Shown piece after piece: positions 8,293 to 17,707 of a stretch of 64,000 nucleotides of DNA (the stretch's first letter is position 1; each line of letters starts with the position of its first letter). The stretch spans positions 1 through 64,000 of the forward strand of contig JAMOOQ010000038.1 of assembly GCA_027100635.1 (NCBI GenBank), given 5' to 3'. Both the position numbers and the translations under genes were made by a program. Under the pieces are notes generated by a model. It worked only from the letters and a program-made list of their open reading frames with translations. It did no database searches and was not told where the DNA came from. Source of the DNA: Campylobacteraceae bacterium. Lineage in GTDB: Bacteria; Campylobacterota; Campylobacteria; Campylobacterales; Sulfurovaceae.

Positions 8293-9123
8293 TTATTCTG
8301 TTATATTAGTATCTGTAGAATTATTTTCTGTAGTTATAACCACTTCTTCTTTGGATTCTATATTATTTAATAATTGAATCTCTTTTTGAAGAGTTGCAAC
8401 CATAGCTTCAGCTTTTGACTGTGCATCTTTTGTAGCATCAAGTTCACTTGTAGTAGTTTTTAAAGATGTTTCTACTTGTTCAATCTTAGAATTAGCTTCA
8501 TCTAATACTTTACTATTACTAATAGTATTTTTTAAAGATGTAATATTAGCTTCTAATAATTTTATAGTTTTTTCTGATTTACTCTTTAAATCATCCATAT
8601 CATCTTGTAAATCAAATAATTCTTCATCTAAAGATGTAATTGCTTGAACATTTGTACCATGTTCATAAACAAGCTCTCCACCTTCTTTTCCTTGATATAA
8701 AGAACCTGCTGTAAATCCTAATAATAGCAATACAAATAATATTCTTAAAAATATAGTTTTTGTTGCCATTGATAATATTTTAAATACCAATAGTATAGCT
8801 GAACCATATACTAGATATATACCAATTTGCTTATGTTCTGATAATTCTATTTTTGCCTCAGATGATAATGTATCAAAAGCACTTTTCCCATCAATTCCAC
8901 CTGTAACATATGCTCCAAAAGAGATTAGAACAAGAAGAACTATTAACAATAAAGATGTAACACTTAATGCTTTTTTTCTAAAAATAGAATTGAACAACTC
9001 TATTAATACGAGTAATACAGGTATAGCAATTGCAAAGTGCACAATGGCAGGATGTATCATATTTGGTATTAACTCAATTGCCAATGGTAGTTCTGGTATG
9101 GTTAATGCTGGTAACTCATTCAT
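8293..9123 (-). CDS. DUF2231-type membrane protein with C-terminal coiled coil
   Basis: A 276-residue protein. The first 150 residues look like the DUF2231 family: four hydrophobic segments, with a membrane-embedded MIHPAIVHFAIAIP (conserved His pair), then GGIDGKSAF, HKQIGIYLVYG and the family-like tail GGELVYEHG. After about residue 165 a long charged heptad region follows (DDMDDLKSKSEKTIKLLEAN onward), predicted to be a coiled coil, and an acidic, disordered end. The His pair could ligate haem or metal, which is an inference. No operon partner is evident. Confidence 0.75.
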   Translation of the reverse strand: MNELPALTIPELPLAIELIPNMIHPAIVHFAIAIPVLLVLIELFNSIFRKKALSVTSLLLIVLLVLISFGAYVTGGIDGKSAFDTLSSEAKIELSEHKQIGIYLVYGSAILLVFKILSMATKTIFLRILFVLLLLGFTAGSLYQGKEGGELVYEHGTNVQAITSLDEELFDLQDDMDDLKSKSEKTIKLLEANITSLKNTISNSKVLDEANSKIEQVETSLKTTTSELDATKDAQSKAEAMVATLQKEIQLLNNIESKEEVVITTENNSTDTNITE

Positions 9124-9200
9124 ATTTGACCCCTTAGTCTGTTATTATATATAAACTTTAGCAAATATTATATCGTAATTTAATTTAACATTAACTAGTT

Positions 9201-11669
9201 TTAGTTACGAACACAACGAATAAAAGCTGTTTCGTCCTTATTATACCATCCATCAGAAGCTTTATAAAAATCAACAATCCAAGCTGTGGTATCTGAAATA
9301 GCTACAGTTGTAGAACTCCAATATATTTCAGAATAAGCATTTTGAAATGTATCACTTAAGGCTGGTGAATCTATTGATCTATCTGCAATTGTGTATAGTT
9401 CATTCAAGTTTGGTACTCTCCAATCATCATACCCATCAAGTTCTAAAATATCACAATAACTAATAGCATCTTCAAAGTTACCCTCTTGAGTTTCCTCGTT
9501 ATCTTCCCACTGTAAAGCTGTAATATTATCTGTTACAATATGAGCGTCTTTTGGTCTATAGAATGAACTATTAACTTCACTATTTCTGATACATTTTATA
9601 TTTTTACTAATATTTTTATTTGACCAATCATCAGTACCTGTAGAAAAATCAACTATCCAAGCTTTTTCTGAATTATTTGCAATAGATGATGAAGACCAAT
9701 AACCATCTTTTTCAATATTTTCAAAAACATCATCAAAAGTAAGCTCAGTTTTACTCTTATCTGTAAGCATTATAAGCTCTTCAATAGTTGGTAGTCTCCA
9801 ATCATCAAATTCTCCAAGTTCTAAGTTTTCACAATATGAAACTGCCGTATCACCACTAGTATCAAAATGTCTATATCCATCATAATTAATATCACTTAGC
9901 CAAGGTTTTTTAATTTTAATATTATCTTGCCACATAACACCAGAAGCGTTATGATATACTATTCCTGATTCTACATCCCTATTAAATGCTCTATCTTGAC
10001 CCTCTTTATAAAATCCATCATCAAGAGTAATATAGCTAGTTTGTTGTCCTGTTTGAAATGGTTTATTTGACTCAATAATAGTAATAGTAAATGGAGTTAA
10101 GCTTATGGTTTCTATCCCATCAGTTACACTAATGTTAATATCTGCATAAACTCCTACATCTGTACTTTCAGGAATACCTGAAAGTTCACCTGTAATACTA
10201 TTAATAGTAAGCCAAGATGGTAAATTTGTTGCACTAAAACTAAGAGTTGTGTTAATATCTTCATCTGTAGCAGTTGGAGTAAAGCTATATTTTATGCTTA
10301 TCGGTGATAAAGTTGATGGAGAACCAGAAATAATAGGGGCATCATTTGTATTAATTACCTCTATTTTAAACAAAGGATAATATACTCTTGCACCATTATT
10401 ATCCACTATAGATATATTAATATCTCCACTCAATCCAACATCTTCATTTTGAGGGATTCCTACTATCTCTCCTGTTGCAGGTTTTATAATTGCCCACTGT
10501 GGAAGATTTATAGCAGAAAATGTTAAAAAATCATACTCATCAATCTCTATTACATCAGGTATAAATCTATAGATAGCATCTTCTATCGCTTCTGTTAAAG
10601 GTTCACCTCTTACTATTGGAGCATCATTAACATTAATAACTGTAATATTAAAATCTCTAAATACAGAAGCTTTATTTCCATCTGTTACAACAATAGATAT
10701 TGGTCCATTGATACCTACATCATCATTTGTTGGCACTCCACTTAGTCTACCCATATTATCTATAGATAACCAATGAGGCAAATATCTTCCACCAAATTCT
10801 AATATATCATTCTCCTCGTTAATAATATCAAAAGTAAATTCATATAAAGAATCTTCATTAATAGTTAAAAGTGGATCTCCTGATAAAAGAGGTACATCAT
10901 TAATCTCCATAATCTCTAATGAAAAAATCAAAGATGAACTTATTGTTCCATCTGATACTAAAATAGTTATATCTTTATCTATTCCAATATCTTCCACCTT
11001 TGGAATACCACTCACCTCTCCTGTACTACTATTTATATCTAGCCAATCAGGAAAATTCATTCCCTTAAAAGTAAGAGTCTCATTTGCATCAATATCATTT
11101 GCAATAGGTTGAAACCTATATTCTATATCTTCATAAGCTTGTGGATGAGGAGTTCCTGTAATTGTGGGTGCATCATTTACATTTTGCACATCTATTCTAA
11201 ATGGAGCTAGTGATGATCTTTCATCACCGTCTGTAACACTAATAATAATCTTATTTGTTAAACCAATATCACCATTTGTTGGGATTCCACTAATTTGACC
11301 AGTTGCACCATTAAATTTAAGCCAAGTTGGTAAACCATTTACTGAATATCTTAAAATTATACTAGTTTGATGATTCACAGTTGGTGTAAATATATATTGT
11401 TCATTTTGTAGTATAACTTTGATAGGTTCACCTAATATTGTAAATCTATCTATAGCAACAACTTCTCTGCTATTAATATCTGTAATAATACTACTATTTA
11501 TTAAATCTGAACTATTTACATCTGAGATATTTGTATCCTCTGATGGTATATCTGTCGTTATCTCATCTGCTTTTTGTGACTGGGCTACTTCTTTATCTGC
11601 TGCTACACTACCACATGCTGATAATATAAAGAGTGATATTGAAATAGTCAAAAAGAATTTTAAATTCAT
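9201..11669 (-). CDS. Lipoprotein with putative Ig-like repeats and two DUF1566 domains
   Basis: An 822-residue outer-surface or periplasmic lipoprotein. I start it at 11669 because there the ATG has AGGAGA 7 bases upstream and gives a proper lipoprotein signal (FFLTISISLFILSACG, lipobox LSAC); an upstream start at 11720 would bury that signal. Residues about 70-540 hold five repeats of roughly 95 residues with LPxWLxINxxTGExSGIP and DVGxxxxIxIxVTDG, the putative Ig (He_PIG/cadherin-like) fold. The C-terminus has two DUF1566/Lcl-C domains, each with WQDN or WEDN, DDWRLP or DDWRVP and YWSSS. Adhesion or wall contact is inferred from these domains. Confidence 0.85.
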   Translation of the reverse strand: MNLKFFLTISISLFILSACGSVAADKEVAQSQKADEITTDIPSEDTNISDVNSSDLINSSIITDINSREVVAIDRFTILGEPIKVILQNEQYIFTPTVNHQTSIILRYSVNGLPTWLKFNGATGQISGIPTNGDIGLTNKIIISVTDGDERSSLAPFRIDVQNVNDAPTITGTPHPQAYEDIEYRFQPIANDIDANETLTFKGMNFPDWLDINSSTGEVSGIPKVEDIGIDKDITILVSDGTISSSLIFSLEIMEINDVPLLSGDPLLTINEDSLYEFTFDIINEENDILEFGGRYLPHWLSIDNMGRLSGVPTNDDVGINGPISIVVTDGNKASVFRDFNITVINVNDAPIVRGEPLTEAIEDAIYRFIPDVIEIDEYDFLTFSAINLPQWAIIKPATGEIVGIPQNEDVGLSGDINISIVDNNGARVYYPLFKIEVINTNDAPIISGSPSTLSPISIKYSFTPTATDEDINTTLSFSATNLPSWLTINSITGELSGIPESTDVGVYADINISVTDGIETISLTPFTITIIESNKPFQTGQQTSYITLDDGFYKEGQDRAFNRDVESGIVYHNASGVMWQDNIKIKKPWLSDINYDGYRHFDTSGDTAVSYCENLELGEFDDWRLPTIEELIMLTDKSKTELTFDDVFENIEKDGYWSSSSIANNSEKAWIVDFSTGTDDWSNKNISKNIKCIRNSEVNSSFYRPKDAHIVTDNITALQWEDNEETQEGNFEDAISYCDILELDGYDDWRVPNLNELYTIADRSIDSPALSDTFQNAYSEIYWSSTTVAISDTTAWIVDFYKASDGWYNKDETAFIRCVRN

Positions 11670-11898
11670 TATAATTTCTCCTGATTTTTGTGTTAATTTG
11701 TGTAAAATTGATTGTAACATTAATAGACTTTAGTTTTTATAATTCTATTAACTGTTGATTAATCAATGTTATATATAATTTTTGTCTAGGAAGTATCTTA
11801 TAGACTTGCCTAAGGAAAATAAATATTAAACTGTTACAAATATAGGACACACAACTCATCCCACTCCTTGTTTCTATACTCTATATTTGGCAGTTTTA

Positions 11899-11924
11899 CT
11901 ATAAGAGTATTTTTACTCTTATAG
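11899..11924 (-). terminator. Terminator hairpin of ftsY
   Basis: A perfect 11-bp stem CTATAAGAGTA / TACTCTTATAG with a 4-nt loop, three bases after the ftsY stop. A near-identical hairpin core occurs at 26995-27013. Confidence 0.7.
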
Positions 11925-11926
11925 AT

Positions 11927-12796
11927 TTATATAAAGATTTCATCTAAAATAGTATTCACATAAGCATTTGCTTTAAATTCAATTAAATCATCAGGTTGTT
12001 CACCTACTCCAATATATAATATTGGCATTTTTAATTCATATGCAATAGTCAAGATAGAACCACCTTTTGCTGTTCCATCAAGCTTAGTAATAATAATACC
12101 GTCAATTCCAACCATATCATCAAAAGCTTTTGCTTGATTTATAGAGGAGCTACCTTGTGTTCCATCTAAGATAAGAAGTTTACGATTTGGAGCAGTAGGA
12201 AGTGCTTTTGTAGCTATTCTTATCATCTTTTCTAATTCACCTGATAGATTAGTTTGAGTATGAAGTCTTCCTGCTGTATCAATAATAACATTATCAATAC
12301 CTTTTGCAACTGCTGATGATATTGTGTCATAAACAACTGCTGATGGATCATGTCCTTGTTGAGTTGATACAATAGGGATATTTAATATATTCGCCCAACG
12401 AGTTAGTTGCTCTATTGCAGCGGCTCTAAATGTATCACCTGCACCTAAAATAACTTTTTTATCTTGCTTTAAATATCTATTTGCTAATTTAGATATAGTA
12501 GTTGTTTTTCCAGCTCCATTAACACCAATAATCATCTCTACAAATGGTTTTATATTTGAATTCTTAGAATCTACATCATATTGAAATATAGATATTAGTG
12601 AGTTAAATGCCTGAACCCTATTTATCTTTTTGCTAGGTAAAGAATCAATTAATTTTTCAACTAATTCATAATTTACATCTGATTCAAGAAGAATATCTTC
12701 AAATTCATCTTTTGTAATCTCTTTTTTCTTTCTAGGAACTACCTCTTTGATAGCTTCTGTTGTTTTAAATAGTGCTTTTTTTATAAAATAAAACAT
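11927..12796 (-). CDS. ftsY: Signal recognition particle receptor FtsY
   Basis: SRP-family GTPase that receives ribosome-SRP complexes at the membrane. The 289-residue protein has a short NG domain without the long acidic A domain of enterobacteria. Motifs: P-loop [54 protein letters not shown] and the C-terminal [12 protein letters not shown]. It starts 11 bases after the stop of the thioredoxin lipoprotein gene and is probably in one transcript with it. Confidence 0.96.
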   Translation of the reverse strand: MFYFIKKALFKTTEAIKEVVPRKKKEITKDEFEDILLESDVNYELVEKLIDSLPSKKINRVQAFNSLISIFQYDVDSKNSNIKPFVEMIIGVNGAGKTTTISKLANRYLKQDKKVILGAGDTFRAAAIEQLTRWANILNIPIVSTQQGHDPSAVVYDTISSAVAKGIDNVIIDTAGRLHTQTNLSGELEKMIRIATKALPTAPNRKLLILDGTQGSSSINQAKAFDDMVGIDGIIITKLDGTAKGGSILTIAYELKMPILYIGVGEQPDDLIEFKANAYVNTILDEIFI

Positions 12797-12807
12797 CTTA
12801 CCTCTTT

Positions 12808-13455
12808 TTAATTATTTTTTGACTCAAGTATTTGTAAAATATCACTCTCCATCATCTCTATTGGAACAGCTCCCTCATAGTGTATATAATATTTATCATT
12901 TTGATACATTATAGCGAGAGGTAGTCTTAATTTATCTATCTTTAGTTTCTCTTTTAAAATTAATATTATTTGATTATTATTCTCTTGATCATTTGATAAA
13001 AAAAAATTAACATTATTTTTCTTTTTAAACTCTTTAAGATCATTATTACTTATATCCTCATTTACCACTAATCCTATTATAGAGATATATTTTTTATACT
13101 TATTTTGCAAATCAGAAAGATATGGGGTTTGCCCAACACAAGGGGAACACCAACTAGCAAAAAAGTTTAAGATAACTATAGGTTTATCTATATTTTCAAA
13201 ATCTATTTTTTTATCTTCTATCTTAATTGATTGCTTTATATTATTTGTAGAATCAGAAAGTATAAAATCTTTTTTTATCTCTTTAATAATAGGTTTAGCA
13301 ACAAGATTACGATCCTCTTCTTTTATAGGTTCTACTGGTAAAAGTTCTGTATCTATAATCTCTTTTGTAATATCTTTATTTTCTGAATCATTGTCATCAC
13401 TACAAGACGTAATAAATAATATAATAAATAAAGGTACAAGCAAATATATCCTCAT
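12808..13455 (-). CDS. TlpA-like thioredoxin lipoprotein
   Basis: A 215-residue protein with a lipoprotein signal ([14 protein letters not shown], lipobox ITSC) and a C-terminal thioredoxin fold whose active site is [15 protein letters not shown]. The TlpA/ResA group reduces or oxidises disulfides in the periplasm, often for cytochrome c maturation. Between signal and domain (about 25-75) is a Lys/Glu-rich linker. The start has AAGGA. It is divergent from the cyclo-ligase gene with 58 bases between them, so promoters for both lie there. Confidence 0.87.
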   Translation of the reverse strand: MRIYLLVPLFIILFITSCSDDNDSENKDITKEIIDTELLPVEPIKEEDRNLVAKPIIKEIKKDFILSDSTNNIKQSIKIEDKKIDFENIDKPIVILNFFASWCSPCVGQTPYLSDLQNKYKKYISIIGLVVNEDISNNDLKEFKKKNNVNFFLSNDQENNNQIILILKEKLKIDKLRLPLAIMYQNDKYYIHYEGAVPIEMMESDILQILESKNN

Positions 13456-13513
13456 TAAATTCCTTTTTAAGTAAATTTATGAGATTATATCTAAAGTATC
13501 TTTAGGAGAGAAA

Positions 13514-14089
13514 ATGAAAGAGAAAAATAATTTTAGAAAATCTTCAATTAAACGATTAAAAAAAATATCTAATACTAAAATGAAATACAAAATAGACAAA
13601 GATATTACTAAAAAATTAAAAGATGAAATCAAGCGTAATAATGCTAAAAATATTATGTTATATATACCTCTTGATATAGAAGTTAATATAATGTTACTGA
13701 TAAAAGAGTTAAGAGCTAAAAAAAAAATAATTTTTGTCCCATTTATGGAAAGTAAAAGTTTTAGGTTGGTAAAATATAGATTACCATTAAAAAATAAACA
13801 ATTTGGTGTAAGAGAACCTAAAAGTTCAAGAGTATATAAAAAAATAAAGATAGATTTATCTATTGTTCCTATTGTTGCCACTGATTCTACTTTAAGAAGA
13901 GTTGGTTTTGGTAAAGGGATGTATGATAGATTTTTTGCTATATATAAAAAAGATATAAAAAGAACAATCTTTGTTATGAGAAGTTTATGCTTTTCTAAAA
14001 ATATTATTACAAATAGTTATGATATAAAATGTGATATTCTGATAACAAAAGAGGGAATTAAAAAAAGAAGATATAATAGAGTTCTTTAA
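13514..14089 (+). CDS. 5-formyltetrahydrofolate cyclo-ligase
   Basis: ATP-dependent conversion of 5-formyl-THF to 5,10-methenyl-THF. The 191-residue protein has the family's substrate site GVREPKSS and the nucleotide motif GFGKGMYDRFFA, a variant of the usual G-G-G-x-Y-D-R. The N-terminus (about 1-35) is unusually Lys-rich. AGGAGA precedes the ATG. It functions with folD (7239) in folate one-carbon flux. Confidence 0.88.
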   Translation: MKEKNNFRKSSIKRLKKISNTKMKYKIDKDITKKLKDEIKRNNAKNIMLYIPLDIEVNIMLLIKELRAKKKIIFVPFMESKSFRLVKYRLPLKNKQFGVREPKSSRVYKKIKIDLSIVPIVATDSTLRRVGFGKGMYDRFFAIYKKDIKRTIFVMRSLCFSKNIITNSYDIKCDILITKEGIKKRRYNRVL

Positions 14090-14093
14090 AAAT

Positions 14094-14187
14094 TAGATTC
14101 TGAATTAAATTCAGAATGACAAATAACCGTCATATCAAATTTAGAATGACAAACAACCGTCATACTCAGCTTGACTGGGTATCTAGA
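14094..14187. repeat. Palindromic repeat family A, chained array
   Basis: Three units in a row. The first is TAG plus an ATTCTGAA/TTCAGAAT hairpin plus GAC (14094-14120). After the spacer AAATAACC comes a decayed unit GTCATATC...GAATGAC, then the spacer AAACAACC and a third unit with the stem ATACTCAG/CTGGGTAT and loop CTTGA (14159-14187). It fills the gap between the cyclo-ligase gene and rny. Confidence 0.85.
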
Positions 14188-14235
14188 CTAGAAATGAATT
14201 TTAAAAGAAAATATAATAAAAAATTAAGGGCATAG

Positions 14236-15759
14236 ATGTTGAGTATAATAGGTGTTGGTGCAATATCTGCACTATTTGGAGTAGGGGTATCTTATCTGTT
14301 GATAAAAAAAGAAAATAATAAACAGATAGATTTTTTTATACTAGAAGGAAAAGCAAAAGCAAGCGCAATAGAGTTTGAGGCAAAAAAAATGCTTCAAAAT
14401 GCAGAGGTAAAGATAAGAGAGGATAAGTTAAAATTAGAGAAAAATTTTCAAAGAAGAATTAATTCTGTAGAAACCAAGAAACTAGAATTTTTAAAGCAAA
14501 AGAAGATATTTAAAATAGAGAAGAGTGCATTAGAGAATGATAGAAAAAGGGTATTAGAAAAAGAGAATAATCTATCTAATTTAACTTTAAAAGCTGAAGA
14601 ATATATTGATGAAATAATTGAAAAATTGTCTGATGTTGCTTCTATGACAAAAGAGGAAGCAAAACGATATATTTTAGAAAAAGTTGAGATACAAAGTAAA
14701 GCTGATATTGCATCTATTGTAAGAAAATATGAAAAACTTGCAAGAGAGGAGTCTGAAAAAAAGGCAAATTATATTTTAGCACAAGCTACAACAAGATTTG
14801 CAGGTGATTTTGCAGGTGAAAGACTTATTAATATTGTAACTCTTCCAAGTGATGAACATAAAGGGAGAATTATAGGTAAAGAGGGACGAAATATCCGTTC
14901 TTTAGAAACTATTCTTGGGGTTGATATTATTATTGATGAAGCACCTGGAGTTATTATTGTTAGTAGTTTTAATTTATATAGACGTGCCATTGCAACAAGA
15001 GTAATTGAGCTTTTAATTAATGATGGCAGGATTCATCCAGCAAGAATAGAAGAGATTTATGCCAAAGTATCTAATGAATTTGAAGATAAGATATATGAAG
15101 AGGGTGAGAATATTCTAATTGATTTAGGACTTTTCCCTATGGCAGAAGAGTTGGTAAAACTTTTAGGAAAACTAAAATATAGAGCTAGTTATGGGCAAAA
15201 TGCTTTGGCTCATACCCTTGAAGTTGCTAAACTTGCTAGTATTATGACAGCAGAGATGGGTGGAGATGAAAAATTGGCTCTTCGTGCAGGATTACTTCAT
15301 GATATTGGAAAAGCATTAACTCAAGAGAGTGGTGGTTCTCATGTGGAAATTGGTGCAAGATTATGTAAAAAATATAAAGAACACCCAACAGTAATTAATG
15401 CTATTTATGCTCATCATGGTCATGAAGAACCTGATAGTGTGGAGTCTGCTTCTGTTTGTGCTGCTGATGCTCTAAGTGCCGCAAGACCTGGGGCAAGACG
15501 AGAAGTACTGGAAAACTTTACAAAAAGAATAACAGAGATAGAGAATATCGCATTAAATAAATCAGGTGTGATTAGTGCTTATGCAATAAATGCAGGAAGA
15601 GAGATTCGTGTAATTGTAAATTCTTATAAAATAAGTGATAATGAATCTGTAATGATAAGCAAAGAGATAGCAAAAGAGATAGAAGAAAAAATAAGTTATC
15701 CTGGTGAGATAAAAGTAAATGTTATTAGAGAACTGAGAACTACAAGTTTTGCAAAATAG
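14236..15759 (+). CDS. rny: Ribonuclease Y
   Basis: Membrane-anchored endoribonuclease that starts mRNA decay. The 507-residue protein has one N-terminal helix (about 3-22), a long charged coiled coil (about 30-190), a KH domain with IIGKEGRNIRSLETILGVD, and an HD domain with HTLEVAKLASIM, LRAGLLHDIGKA (metal-binding HD) and YAHHGHEEP. Length is near the usual 510-520. It is followed 31 bases later by a small gene in the same direction. Confidence 0.95.
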   Translation: MLSIIGVGAISALFGVGVSYLLIKKENNKQIDFFILEGKAKASAIEFEAKKMLQNAEVKIREDKLKLEKNFQRRINSVETKKLEFLKQKKIFKIEKSALENDRKRVLEKENNLSNLTLKAEEYIDEIIEKLSDVASMTKEEAKRYILEKVEIQSKADIASIVRKYEKLAREESEKKANYILAQATTRFAGDFAGERLINIVTLPSDEHKGRIIGKEGRNIRSLETILGVDIIIDEAPGVIIVSSFNLYRRAIATRVIELLINDGRIHPARIEEIYAKVSNEFEDKIYEEGENILIDLGLFPMAEELVKLLGKLKYRASYGQNALAHTLEVAKLASIMTAEMGGDEKLALRAGLLHDIGKALTQESGGSHVEIGARLCKKYKEHPTVINAIYAHHGHEEPDSVESASVCAADALSAARPGARREVLENFTKRITEIENIALNKSGVISAYAINAGREIRVIVNSYKISDNESVMISKEIAKEIEEKISYPGEIKVNVIRELRTTSFAK

Positions 15760-15790
15760 ATGTAAATCAAATTTAAAAGGAGTTTAATAT

Positions 15791-16090
15791 ATGGAAAAAG
15801 AGTTTATTGGTATGAAAGCCTATGTAAGAATGGAAGAGCGATATGAGGGGCTTAATATCCTTTTTGAAAGTAATGACGAAGAGAAAAATAAGGTATGTAA
15901 AGCTATTGATGAAGTGAAAAAAGAGACTGGATTAACACCATTTATTTTTGATAAAATATCTAATGATAGAACTGATATTCAAGCGATTTATATTGAATTT
16001 CATGATGATGTGCATAGAACAGGTGGTGATTTTTTTGAAAAAGTGCTTTGTAAATTAGGGATAGAAAAATGTGAGGATGAATTATCATGA
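15791..16090 (+). CDS. Conserved small protein, function unknown
   Basis: A 99-residue acidic soluble protein with no signal or helix in the membrane (begins MEKEFIGMKAYVRMEERYEG). It has AAGGAG at a good distance before its ATG, and its stop overlaps the start of the cyclophilin gene (ATGA), so the two are translationally coupled. I do not recognise the family. The alternating beta and alpha pattern (LTPFIFDKI, IQAIYIEFHDD) suggests a compact alpha/beta fold. Confidence 0.8.
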   Translation: MEKEFIGMKAYVRMEERYEGLNILFESNDEEKNKVCKAIDEVKKETGLTPFIFDKISNDRTDIQAIYIEFHDDVHRTGGDFFEKVLCKLGIEKCEDELS

Positions 16091-16626
16091 AAAAAGTATT
16101 AGCAGTTACAGTAGTTTTAATGGCTTTAATGTCGTCTTTGTTTGCAAATGACAAAGATGTTACAGTTGTATTTGAAACAAATTTAGGTAAAGTTGAGTTA
16201 AAGATGTTTCCAAAAATTGCACCAAAAACAGTAGAAAATTTTACAACTCATGTAAAAAATGGTTACTATAATGGTTTAATATTTCACAGAATTATTGCTG
16301 GATTTATGATTCAAGGTGGAGACCCAACAGGAACAGGACGAGGTGGAGAGTCTATTTGGAAAAAGAAATTTGAAGATGAATTTGCTCCGAATGTAGTATT
16401 TGATAGACCATATATTTTAGCAATGGCAAACTCAGGAAGAAATACAAATGGTAGTCAATTTTTTATCACTCTTGCACCAACTCCACATTTAAACGGTATG
16501 CATACAATTTTTGGTGAAGTAAGTGCTGGTAAAGATATAATTAGAAAATTAGGTGCTGTTACAACAGGAGCTATGGATAGACCTATGTTTGAACAAAAAA
16601 TTATCAAAGCTTATATTAAAAAGTAG
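16087..16626 (+). CDS. Periplasmic peptidyl-prolyl cis-trans isomerase (cyclophilin)
   Basis: Catalyses proline isomerisation in folding proteins. The 179-residue protein has a signal peptide (KKVLAVTVVLMALMSSLFAN, cleavage after about residue 20) and one cyclophilin domain with FHRIIAGFMIQGGDPTGTGR, the catalytic Arg in FHR, and SQFFITLAPTPHLNGMHTIF. The Trp of human cyclophilin's cyclosporin site is replaced by His (HLNG). The start overlaps the upstream gene by 4 bases. Confidence 0.93.
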   Translation: MKKVLAVTVVLMALMSSLFANDKDVTVVFETNLGKVELKMFPKIAPKTVENFTTHVKNGYYNGLIFHRIIAGFMIQGGDPTGTGRGGESIWKKKFEDEFAPNVVFDRPYILAMANSGRNTNGSQFFITLAPTPHLNGMHTIFGEVSAGKDIIRKLGAVTTGAMDRPMFEQKIIKAYIKK

Positions 16627-16635
16627 AAACTCAAA

Positions 16636-17544
16636 TTGGATTTAAATAAAATAAGAGCCGAGCGACAAGAGTGGCTCGGCTGGAAGAATATAATACAGAG
16701 ACAAAATGCAATTTCAAATTTATCCCACTTTGATAATATAGATATTAATTTTAATGATACAATAGAGATTAATATCCCATCTGCAACTTCAAAAGAGATA
16801 AATAATATTGAAGAGTTAGCTAAAGAACATATCCCTTGGAGAAAAGGACCATTTAAAATAAATTCACTTTTAATTGATACAGAGTGGAAAAGCTATATTA
16901 AATATAATCTTTTAGAGCCTTATTTTAATATAAATAATAAGATTGTTGGTGATATTGGATGTAATAATGGATATTATTTGTTTAGAATGCTTAAAAATAA
17001 CCCTAAAAGATTAGTTGGATTTGACCCCTCTGCAATCTTTTATTCTCAATTTCAGTTTATTAATCATTTTGTTAAAAGTGATATTATTTATGAGATGCTT
17101 GGAGTTGAACATATTGAATATTACGAGCATAAATTTGATATTCTATTTTGTTTGGGAGTTTTATATCATAGAAGTGACCCAATTGCAATGTTAAAATCTT
17201 TATATAACGCTCTTAATAAAAATGGTGAACTTATTTTAGATACATTTATGATTGATGGAGATGAAGAGATTGCATTAACTCCAAATAAAAGATATTCTAA
17301 AATTCCGAATATATATTTTATCCCAACAATCCCTGCACTTATTAATTGGTGTAAAAGAGCAGGTTTTAGCTCTGTTGAAGTGCTTGAAACAATGGTAACA
17401 GATAGCTCAGAACAAAGATCCACAAAATGGGTTTATGAACAAAGCTTAGAAGATTTTCTTGACCCTAACGACAGAACTAAAACAATTGAGGGTTATCCTG
17501 CTCCCAAACGAGTATATATTAAGGCATTCAAAGGTGTAAAATAA
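16636..17544 (+). CDS. cmoB: tRNA U34 carboxymethyltransferase CmoB
   Basis: Uses carboxy-S-adenosylmethionine to convert 5-hydroxyuridine at the tRNA wobble position to 5-carboxymethoxyuridine. The 302-residue protein has HIPWRKGPF, DTEWKS, the SAM site GDIGCNNGYYLFRM, GVLYHRSDP, LDTFMIDGDEE, YFIPTIPAL and DFLDPNDRTKTIEGYPAPKR, all family hallmarks. It appears to start at TTG: the codon four triplets upstream is the in-frame stop of the cyclophilin gene, and the next codons already match the family's N-terminal region. No strong ribosome site precedes it. Confidence 0.92.
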   Translation: MDLNKIRAERQEWLGWKNIIQRQNAISNLSHFDNIDINFNDTIEINIPSATSKEINNIEELAKEHIPWRKGPFKINSLLIDTEWKSYIKYNLLEPYFNINNKIVGDIGCNNGYYLFRMLKNNPKRLVGFDPSAIFYSQFQFINHFVKSDIIYEMLGVEHIEYYEHKFDILFCLGVLYHRSDPIAMLKSLYNALNKNGELILDTFMIDGDEEIALTPNKRYSKIPNIYFIPTIPALINWCKRAGFSSVEVLETMVTDSSEQRSTKWVYEQSLEDFLDPNDRTKTIEGYPAPKRVYIKAFKGVK

Positions 17545-17570
17545 CAATAGACTTTTTTCAAAACTTATTT

Positions 17571-17697
17571 TTAGATTCCGTGTCAAGCACGGAATGACAA
17601 ACATTAGGCACGGAATGACAAACATCAAGCACGGAATGACAAACATTAGGCACGGAATGACACAAACAATCGTCATACTCAGCTTGACTGGGTATCT
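17571..17697. repeat. Palindromic repeat family A with tandem half-units
   Basis: Starts with the ATTCCGTG/CACGGAAT hairpin (loop TCAAG), followed by three further half-units CACGGAATGACAAACAT at about 22-23-bp spacing joined by TAGG or CAAG, and ends with a GTCATACTCAG...CTGGGTATCTA unit at 17672-17697. It lies between convergent cmoB and the MCE gene. The repeat is translated in one frame as a spurious I-P-C-L-M-F-V repeat; I do not regard that as a gene. Confidence 0.85.
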
Positions 17698-17707
17698 ACT
17701 CTAATAG

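Noticed and set aside
14094-14187. CRISPR-like alternation of repeats and spacers
   Set aside because: Repeats are palindromes that change sequence, the spacer is constant and 8 nt long, arrays have two or three units, and no cas gene is in the window.
16087-16626. Possible toxin-antitoxin pair with the small gene before it
   Set aside because: The second gene is a clear cyclophilin with a signal peptide; the 4-base overlap is ordinary operon coupling.
17446-17676. An open frame with repeated I-P-C-L-M-F-V units
   Set aside because: It is the translation of the tandem family-A half-repeats plus the end of cmoB on the other strand; no start signal.
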